Origin: CAAGNP01 sp964611185
GTDB lineage: Bacteria > Bacteroidota > Bacteroidia > Bacteroidales > UBA932
Reading direction: 5' to 3'
Assembly (NCBI GenBank): GCA_964611185.1
Contig: CAZSXE010000004.1
Location: 1-64,000 of the forward strand
DNA length: 64,000 nucleotides
In this document: positions 58,810-64,000 of the stretch, one piece after another
Position numbering within the stretch: the first letter of the stretch is position 1
Layout: each line of letters begins with the position of its first letter
Translations under genes and position numbers: made by a program
Notes under the pieces: model-generated
What the model was told of the DNA's origin: nothing
Database searches by the model: none
What the model saw: only the letters and a program-made list of their open reading frames with translations

Positions 58810-60084
58810 ATGATTCAAATGGATGTCATAATTATAGGGGGAGGGGCAGCCGGACTGATGGCAGCTGCCCATCTTGTAAATAAAGGGGTTAAGGTGACTC
58901 TTCTTGAAAAGGGGGGGCAGTGTGGTAAGAAGATTCTTATTACCGGAAAAGGGAGATGTAATCTTACTAATTATGCTCAATGGCCCGATTTTTCTACCCA
59001 CATACATCCTGACAGTAATTTTTTTAAAACTGCTTTCTATAATTTTTCAAATTACGATACAATCGCTTTTTTTGAAAAGTGCGGTATGCCTGTGACTGTG
59101 GAGAGGGGAGGAAGGGTTTTCCCATCTTCTCTCAGGAGTGTCGATGTTAGGGATACTTTGCTTGATTTTATAAAAAAAGGTGGGATAGAAGTTTTGTGCA
59201 ATAAAAATAGTGTTGGAATTCAAAAAAAAGATGACTCTTCTTTTACAGTGGTGGTGTATGATGAGTGCTCTTCTGAGGGTAATGATAAAACCATATTATT
59301 TTCATCTCCGGTGCTTATATTGGCTACAGGTGGACTTTCATATCCATTGACCGGTTCTACCGGAGACGGGCTTGAATTTTCAAAAGCATTGTCTCACACT
59401 ATTGTAGATACCTTTCCGTCTCTGACTGCTTTAAAACCCGAATATAGGGATAATCGACTTGATGGACTCACATTAAATAATGTTAAACTTGAATTACTTG
59501 TCAATGGAAAGAGCGTACAATCGGAATTTGGAGAATTAACATTTACCGAAGGGGGAATTGAGGGGGCGTTAGGTTTCAGAGTGAGCAGAAAAGGGGTTAA
59601 GGCATTGCTTGAAAAGCAAAAAGTAGAGATTGAAATTGATTTAAAACCTGCTCTTTCCCTACAACAGCTTTCGCTACGAATTACGAGGGAAATATCCGAT
59701 TTGAGGGTTACATATAAAGGAGATAATAAGCGTAATCAGTTAAAAAAGGTGCTAAAAACTCTACTTCCATCACAGATGATTGACCCTTTTATCGATTCTA
59801 ATGTGATTGGTGGCATATCTCTTGCGAATCTTCCTCTTTTGCTTAAAAGGTGGCATTTTAACATAGTAGGGTATGTCGGTTACGAAAGGGCTGTAATTAC
59901 AGCAGGGGGGGTGTCACTTGATGAAATATCAAGAAAAAATATGGAATCGAAGAGAGTGCCTCGTCTCTTTTTCGCAGGTGAGATTGTAAATCTGGATGGC
60001 GATACAGGTGGGTATAATTTGCAGATAGCCTTTTCTACAGGAGCTTTAGCAGCTAAAGGGGCTCTTGCCGAACTGAGAAGATGA
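58810..60084 (+). CDS. HI0933/BaiN-type FAD-dependent oxidoreductase
   Basis: A 424-residue cytosolic flavoprotein. The dinucleotide motif is DVIIIGGGAAGLMAAAHLV at the start, followed by the family-specific GGQCGKKILITGKGRCNLTN and TVERGGRVFPSS. PVLILATGGLSYPLTGSTGDG is the second motif and FFAGEIVNLDGDTGGYNLQIAFSTGALAA the C-terminal FAD contact. The inserted beta domain (about 190-340) is that of HI0933. The family includes clostridial BaiN, assigned to bile-acid reduction, but most members have no proven substrate. Starting at the internal ATG 58819 is possible. Confidence 0.92.
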   Translation: MIQMDVIIIGGGAAGLMAAAHLVNKGVKVTLLEKGGQCGKKILITGKGRCNLTNYAQWPDFSTHIHPDSNFFKTAFYNFSNYDTIAFFEKCGMPVTVERGGRVFPSSLRSVDVRDTLLDFIKKGGIEVLCNKNSVGIQKKDDSSFTVVVYDECSSEGNDKTILFSSPVLILATGGLSYPLTGSTGDGLEFSKALSHTIVDTFPSLTALKPEYRDNRLDGLTLNNVKLELLVNGKSVQSEFGELTFTEGGIEGALGFRVSRKGVKALLEKQKVEIEIDLKPALSLQQLSLRITREISDLRVTYKGDNKRNQLKKVLKTLLPSQMIDPFIDSNVIGGISLANLPLLLKRWHFNIVGYVGYERAVITAGGVSLDEISRKNMESKRVPRLFFAGEIVNLDGDTGGYNLQIAFSTGALAAKGALAELRR

Positions 60085-60148
60085 AGAATGTTTTGATAAT
60101 TGAGTTATAGATGATAATTTTACTTTTTAATTAATATAACAGTATATA

Positions 60149-60913
60149 ATGGAATTAAATCTGAAAAATCCCATCCTTTTTTTCGACATTGAAAGTACGG
60201 GTTTAAATGTAGCAACTGACAGAATTGTGGAAATTTGTGCAGTAAAAGTAATGATTAACGGGGATCAGGAGGTTAAGACAAGAAGGATCAATCCGACTAT
60301 TCCTATCTCCGCTGAAGCACAGGCGGTGCATGGTATATCAAATGAAGATGTGAAGGATTGTCCTACATTTAACCAAATAGCCAAATCTTTTGCTCAATGG
60401 ATGACAGGGTGCGATATTGCGGGATATAATTCTATAAAATTTGATATTCCTCTTCTTTCTGAAGAGTTTTTAAGGGCTGGAGTTGACTTTGATTTTAGAA
60501 AAAGGAGGATGATTGATGTTCAAAATATCTTTCACAAACTTGAACAGAGAACTCTTTCTGCTGCATATAAATTCTATTGTCATAAAAATTTGGATAATGC
60601 CCATTCTGCTGAGGCCGATACTGTGGCGACTTATGAAATTTTAAAAGCACAGCTTGACCATTATCCCGACGAGCTGAAAAACGATATGGATTTTCTTGCC
60701 GAATTTTCAACTAAAAACAGATTCGTTGATTATGCAGGGCGAATAATACTTAATGATAAAGATATTCCTATATTTAATTTCGGCAAGCACAAGGGTGTTC
60801 CGGTGGATCAGGTGTTGGAGCGTGAGCCGAGCTATTATGCGTGGATGATGAATGGTGACTTTACACTCGATACTAAAAAGAAATTGACAGAATTAAAACT
60901 GAAAATCAAGTAA
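60149..60913 (+). CDS. DnaQ-like 3'-5' exonuclease (DEDDh)
   Basis: A 254-residue exonuclease related to the epsilon subunit of DNA polymerase III. The ExoI motif FFDIESTG gives Asp13 and Glu15. The AGYNSIKFDIPLLSEEF block is ExoII, and NAHSAEADTVATYEIL is ExoIII with its His and Asp. After the nuclease domain (about 1-175) is a C-terminal part with FGKHKGVPVDQVLEREPSYYAWMMNGDF, a small module often found in Bacteroidota exonucleases of this type. It overlaps the next gene by one base. Together with dnaN nearby it suggests a role in replication proofreading or repair. Confidence 0.93.
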   Translation: MELNLKNPILFFDIESTGLNVATDRIVEICAVKVMINGDQEVKTRRINPTIPISAEAQAVHGISNEDVKDCPTFNQIAKSFAQWMTGCDIAGYNSIKFDIPLLSEEFLRAGVDFDFRKRRMIDVQNIFHKLEQRTLSAAYKFYCHKNLDNAHSAEADTVATYEILKAQLDHYPDELKNDMDFLAEFSTKNRFVDYAGRIILNDKDIPIFNFGKHKGVPVDQVLEREPSYYAWMMNGDFTLDTKKKLTELKLKIK

Positions 60914-61470
60914 TGAATGTAATTGTCTCTCCATACGGACAGAAAGGTTTTTATTGTCGATCCGACTCCACTTTACTAAGAGCCATATCCGATTATTATA
61001 TTCCTGATTATGTGCGGGAGCTCTCACTTTCACCTGTTTTTGTAATAAAGACAATGCGCTCCGGTAAGGCTATATCTGAAAAATTTGCGGCGAGATATAT
61101 AGACTCATCGTTGTTCGGAGTGCTGCTTCATCCTGTTATTGATGAAAAATATGGAGCAATGACCCCTTTTATGGAAAATTCTCTCGATTATACATCCATA
61201 ATTCCTCTTGATTCTTTCCCATTCAATGATGAGAATCTGAATAAGTATAAGTTTTCAGTAGAAATAGATTATGGAGAGTCAACTTTTGAAATCAAATCTA
61301 TAGAGAAAGAAACCGTCTTTGAAAAAATTAAAGAGATATCTCAATTTTGTTCTCTCAAAATAGGAGATTTCATCGTCTTTGATATGGCACCAAAAATAAA
61401 AATAAGTGCCGGAAGTAATATTCTCGGCACTTTAAATGGTGATAAATTACTCGAATTTAAAATCAGATGA
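60913..61470 (+). CDS. Degenerate fumarylacetoacetate-hydrolase-like protein
   Basis: A 185-residue protein I relate to the FAH family only by pattern: SDSTLLRAISDYYIPDYVRELS...VIKTMRSGKAISEKFAARYID runs parallel to the KPDSALL...PDF...VVRI...GKGISERFAHRYYD stretch of Bacteroidales FAH proteins. The acidic metal ligands that normally follow (the E-x-E and a later D) are replaced by Ser, Pro and hydrophobic residues, and the protein is short. It could be a pseudoenzyme with a structural role. It overlaps the exonuclease gene by one base, so the two are translationally coupled, and it abuts the dnaN stop. Confidence 0.6.
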   Translation: MNVIVSPYGQKGFYCRSDSTLLRAISDYYIPDYVRELSLSPVFVIKTMRSGKAISEKFAARYIDSSLFGVLLHPVIDEKYGAMTPFMENSLDYTSIIPLDSFPFNDENLNKYKFSVEIDYGESTFEIKSIEKETVFEKIKEISQFCSLKIGDFIVFDMAPKIKISAGSNILGTLNGDKLLEFKIR

Positions 61471-62604
61471 TTATACGGGTATCCTGATTGGCATCAGAAG
61501 TGAGCATATATCTTCGTTTGAATTGGTCTGCTCGGCTGCAAGAATAAGCCCTGCACGAGTGGGATCGGATAATTCAAGACGAATATCTTCAAATGGGAGG
61601 TTACTCAGTATCTCTGCGAGGAATGTGGATTTAAATCCAATCTCCATCGGATCTCCTTCGTATTGGCAGCTGAGAGTCTCGTGTGCCGATATGGAGAAAC
61701 TAAGATCTTGAGCAGAAATAACAAGCTGGTTGTATGAAAGAGAGAGCTTGATATGAGAGGTAGCCTGATTTGAACATACTGCTACCCTTTTAACTCCGTT
61801 TAGCATAGATAATCTGCTGATAATTAGCTTGTTCGGATTATTTTTAGGAATTACGGAACGATATGCGGGATAATTACCCTCCACAAGTCTGCATATTAAA
61901 ATATTGTTATCAAATTCAAAATAGGCATTTTTCTGGTCGAAAATAATCTTAATAGGGTCGTCAGTCTTGGGTAGGATGGTTTTTAAAATCGCAGCAGGCT
62001 TCTTGGGAAGGATGAAAGAGGATTTGTCGGAGGCTTTTACATCTTTTCTCGTATAGCAAACGAGCTTGTGCGAGTCAGATGCCACCATAGTAGTGGATTC
62101 GGGGCCCATGTCGAAGAAAATACCGTTCATTACAGGTCTTAGTTCTTCTTCCGCAGTGGCGTATAAAGTATTGTTAATGCCTGTGAGAAGAGTCTCTGCC
62201 GGCATATTGACTGAAATGGCACTCTCTTCAAGGGTAGGGAGAACCGGATAATCGTCAGCAGGGAAATAGGGGATTTGTGATGCTCCGCTCAGCCATTTGA
62301 TATTTAGAATAGATTCTTTATCTGAATCATTGGTGCTGAACTCAAGAGGTAAATCTGGAAATTCTTTAAGGGAGTCTGTCAGAAGCTTGGCAGGAACTGC
62401 AATCTCTCCCTCTTCCTTTACATCATCAATCGTAATTGTAGTTTTCAGTGTCATTTCGAGATCCGAAGCGGTAACTTCGAGAGAATTTCCATTCAGAACG
62501 AATAGAAAATTATCAAGGATGGGGAGCGTGTTCTTATTCGAAATGACCCTTGATACGGAGAGTAGTCCGTGTAAAAGTTCTGAGCTTGATACTGTGAATT
62601 TCAT
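61471..62604 (-). CDS. dnaN: DNA polymerase III beta subunit (sliding clamp)
   Basis: The clamp is a homodimer ring that tethers the replicative polymerase. The 377 residues show three repeats of the clamp fold. The N-terminus is KFTVSSSELLHGLLSVSRVISNKNTLPILDNFLF, the middle has EEELRPVMNGIFFD and SDSHKLVCYTRK, and the last part has EGNYPAYRSVIPK. It ends LMPIRIPV, where E. coli has a similar MPMRL. A -7 element lies 42 nt upstream. Its stop codon directly abuts that of the FAH-like gene. Confidence 0.97.
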   Translation of the reverse strand: MKFTVSSSELLHGLLSVSRVISNKNTLPILDNFLFVLNGNSLEVTASDLEMTLKTTITIDDVKEEGEIAVPAKLLTDSLKEFPDLPLEFSTNDSDKESILNIKWLSGASQIPYFPADDYPVLPTLEESAISVNMPAETLLTGINNTLYATAEEELRPVMNGIFFDMGPESTTMVASDSHKLVCYTRKDVKASDKSSFILPKKPAAILKTILPKTDDPIKIIFDQKNAYFEFDNNILICRLVEGNYPAYRSVIPKNNPNKLIISRLSMLNGVKRVAVCSNQATSHIKLSLSYNQLVISAQDLSFSISAHETLSCQYEGDPMEIGFKSTFLAEILSNLPFEDIRLELSDPTRAGLILAAEQTNSNEDICSLLMPIRIPV

Positions 62605-62645
62605 ATTAATTAATGTTAATGTTAATTTTTCTTTTTATCAGATTG

Positions 62646-62653
62646 CAAATATA
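62646..62653 (-). promoter_or_regulatory. -7 element (TATATTTG) of dnaN
   Basis: The reverse complement is TATATTTG, 41 nt before the dnaN start. I see no good -33 box at the usual distance. Confidence 0.45.
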
Positions 62654-62716
62654 AGAAAGTTTTGGCATATATTTTGAGTTTGCTAATGGAAATTTGTACA
62701 TTTAATTAATACATAT

Positions 62717-64000
62717 ATGAAAAAGAATTTTCTAATTATTTTATTTGCAGCGTTGGTAGGAGGGGTTACAGCTTATGCTGTCGTTAAATCATCCCAAAAA
62801 GATTCTTCATCCGGTTATGTTTATTCAGATGATGCTCCTGTGGTCAAAAATGTTAATTTTACGGGAGAGTATCCTGATTTTACTTATGCTGCCGAAATGT
62901 CAGTCAAAGCGGTGGTATTCGTAAAAGTAGTTAAAAGAACTGAAGGGAATGAACTTCCCCCCTCGATTTTCGATTATTTCTTCGGTTATGGCGGAGGACA
63001 GTCTGCTCCTCGTGAGCAGGTAGGAAGTGGTTCCGGTGTCATTATTACCAATGATGGTTATATTGTTACCAATAACCATGTCGTAGCAGGAGCAAGTGAG
63101 ATAGAGGTGACGATGGATAACAATAAAACATTTAAAGCCGAATTGATAGGAACCGACCCGGCTACCGATGTCGCTCTAATAAAAGTGGATGCATCCAATC
63201 TACCTACTATTCCTTACGGCAATTCGGATAAATTGCGCCTTGGCGAATGGGTTCTCGCTATCGGAAGCCCTTATGGCCTTACCTCTACTATCACGGCAGG
63301 GATTGTGAGTGCCAAAGGAAGATCTATGGCTAATACAGGAGAATTCAAAATTGAATCATTCATTCAGACAGATGCTGCCGTGAATCCCGGTAACAGTGGA
63401 GGGGCATTAGTTAATATTAAAGGAGAGCTTGTAGGTATTAATACTGCAATTATCTCTAATACAGGTTCTTATGCCGGATATTCATTTGCAGTTCCTGTAA
63501 ATATTGTGAAGAAAATTACTAAGGATTTAATCGATTTTGGTAAAGTACAAAGGGCTATGCTCGGCATTTCGATGCAAAATATCTCTGAAGAGTTAATGAA
63601 AGATAAAAAATTACCCACTATGGAGGGTGTGTATGTGGCGGAAGTGGTGAAAGGGGGTGCTGCCGATAAGGCGGGAGTTAAGGCAGGTGATATTTTAAAA
63701 TCCATTAATGGAGAAAAGGTCGCTAACGGATCCGCTGTTCAGGAGAAAATAAATGCATTCAGACCGGGTGAATCGGTTAAATTGACTGTTATCCGTGATA
63801 ATCAGGAGAAAGAATTGACAGCTAAACTTATCGGGAAGGATACTCAGGAGCTTAATGCTTATAATAATCAGGATAAGATAAATCTATTCGGGGCGGAGCT
63901 TGTAGCGGCACCGAGAGAAGAGTTGGATAAACTTGAATTAAAATCGGGAGTGAAAGTGGTTTCTGTGGAAAAAGGAAAAGTAAAAGATGCAGGGATAAAA
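62717..64000 (+). CDS. DegP/HtrA-family periplasmic serine protease (3' end beyond window)
   Basis: The frame is open from ATG 62717 to the last base (428 codons seen). The N-terminus is a signal or anchor sequence (NFLIILFAALVGGVTAYAVV). The trypsin-like domain has the full triad: His121 in NNHVVAG, Asp151 in TDVALIKV and Ser227 in PGNSGGALV. The first PDZ domain (about 275-370: VQRAMLGISMQNISEE, GGAADKAGVKAGDILKSINGEKV) is present. A second PDZ probably starts near 395 (LFGAELVAAPREEL) and is cut by the window end. The protein degrades or refolds damaged envelope proteins. Confidence 0.96.
   Translation, partial: MKKNFLIILFAALVGGVTAYAVVKSSQKDSSSGYVYSDDAPVVKNVNFTGEYPDFTYAAEMSVKAVVFVKVVKRTEGNELPPSIFDYFFGYGGGQSAPREQVGSGSGVIITNDGYIVTNNHVVAGASEIEVTMDNNKTFKAELIGTDPATDVALIKVDASNLPTIPYGNSDKLRLGEWVLAIGSPYGLTSTITAGIVSAKGRSMANTGEFKIESFIQTDAAVNPGNSGGALVNIKGELVGINTAIISNTGSYAGYSFAVPVNIVKKITKDLIDFGKVQRAMLGISMQNISEELMKDKKLPTMEGVYVAEVVKGGAADKAGVKAGDILKSINGEKVANGSAVQEKINAFRPGESVKLTVIRDNQEKELTAKLIGKDTQELNAYNNQDKINLFGAELVAAPREELDKLELKSGVKVVSVEKGKVKDAGIK

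Noticed and set aside
58810..60084. Bile-acid BaiN function for the flavoprotein
   Set aside because: The family is broad and housekeeping in many bacteria. There is no bai operon here, and its distance from the 5AR/5BR pair gives no link.
1..64000. Prophage, integrative element, CRISPR array or defence island
   Set aside because: No integrase, transposase, Cas protein, toxin-antitoxin pair, restriction gene or spaced direct-repeat array was recognised. Gene content is mostly core.

Overview
The window looks like a chromosomal segment of a Bacteroidota, most probably a Bacteroidales species. The evidence is AT-rich coding DNA, genes without clear Shine-Dalgarno sequences, repeated Bacteroidota-type promoters (TTG, 18-20 nt, TAnnTTTG), and family content typical of the phylum: TonB-dependent receptor, NigD-like lipoprotein, BlaR1-TonB fusion, DUF1460 protein, TSCPD protein, and an ECF sigma factor followed by a membrane/beta-barrel protein. 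A menaquinone gene of the futalosine route (mqnA) argues against Bacteroides itself; this is inference. I see no integrase, transposase, phage or CRISPR, so most of the window is core or housekeeping genome.

Layout. 1-632: the end of a tRNA (probably Pro), a perfect 138-bp tandem repeat made of consecutive hairpins, then AT-rich leader. 633-10541: GH3 glycosidase, M2-type peptidase, a folate enzyme/orphan histidine kinase/HAD phosphatase operon, NUDIX hydrolase, small envelope proteins and a DUF1460 amidase-like protein. 10574-10895: RNase P RNA. 10927-12972: a flavin reductase/5-alpha-reductase pair that resembles the gut bile-acid/steroid A-ring reductase pair. 13138-18460: pyrG, glutaminyl cyclotransferase, then a TPP riboswitch with an outer-membrane receptor and a PnuT-type permease (thiamine uptake). 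18519-22907: murK-murQ (MurNAc recycling), recR, a Na+/solute symporter and mntP. 22955-26047: mqnA, corA and an archaeal/Thermotoga-type adenosylhomocysteinase. 26044-30500: NigD-like lipoprotein, ECF sigma factor with partner, and a BlaI/BlaR1-TonB pair. 30588-37940: rpsA, CtpA-type protease, unknown protein, cytidine deaminase, GH73-LysM glucosaminidase and mltG. 37945-38042: SRP RNA. 38080-44948: potassium transport (Trk/Ktr-like pair and a Kef-like antiporter) around mnmA, plus a phosphatase. 44958-54419: polysaccharide assembly genes (two tandem membrane nucleotide-sugar dehydratases, Wza-like exporter, Wzz-like protein, RmlD). 54420-58666: tolC divergent from an NtrC-family regulator and its kinase, with a sigma-54 promoter and enhancer-like palindromes between them. 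58669-64000: tRNA-Thr(CGT), HI0933-type flavoprotein, DnaQ-type exonuclease, a degenerate FAH-like protein, dnaN, and a DegP/HtrA protease cut by the window end.

The most interesting points are the sigma-54/palindrome architecture predicted to control tolC, the steroid-reductase-like gene pair, the FAH-like protein that appears to have lost its metal ligands, an 11-bp inverted repeat between the NigD-like gene and the ECF sigma gene, the serial-hairpin tandem repeat, and eight convergent gene pairs with 0-11 bp (or overlap) between stop codons. I did not find a clearly new multigene system such as a defence island.
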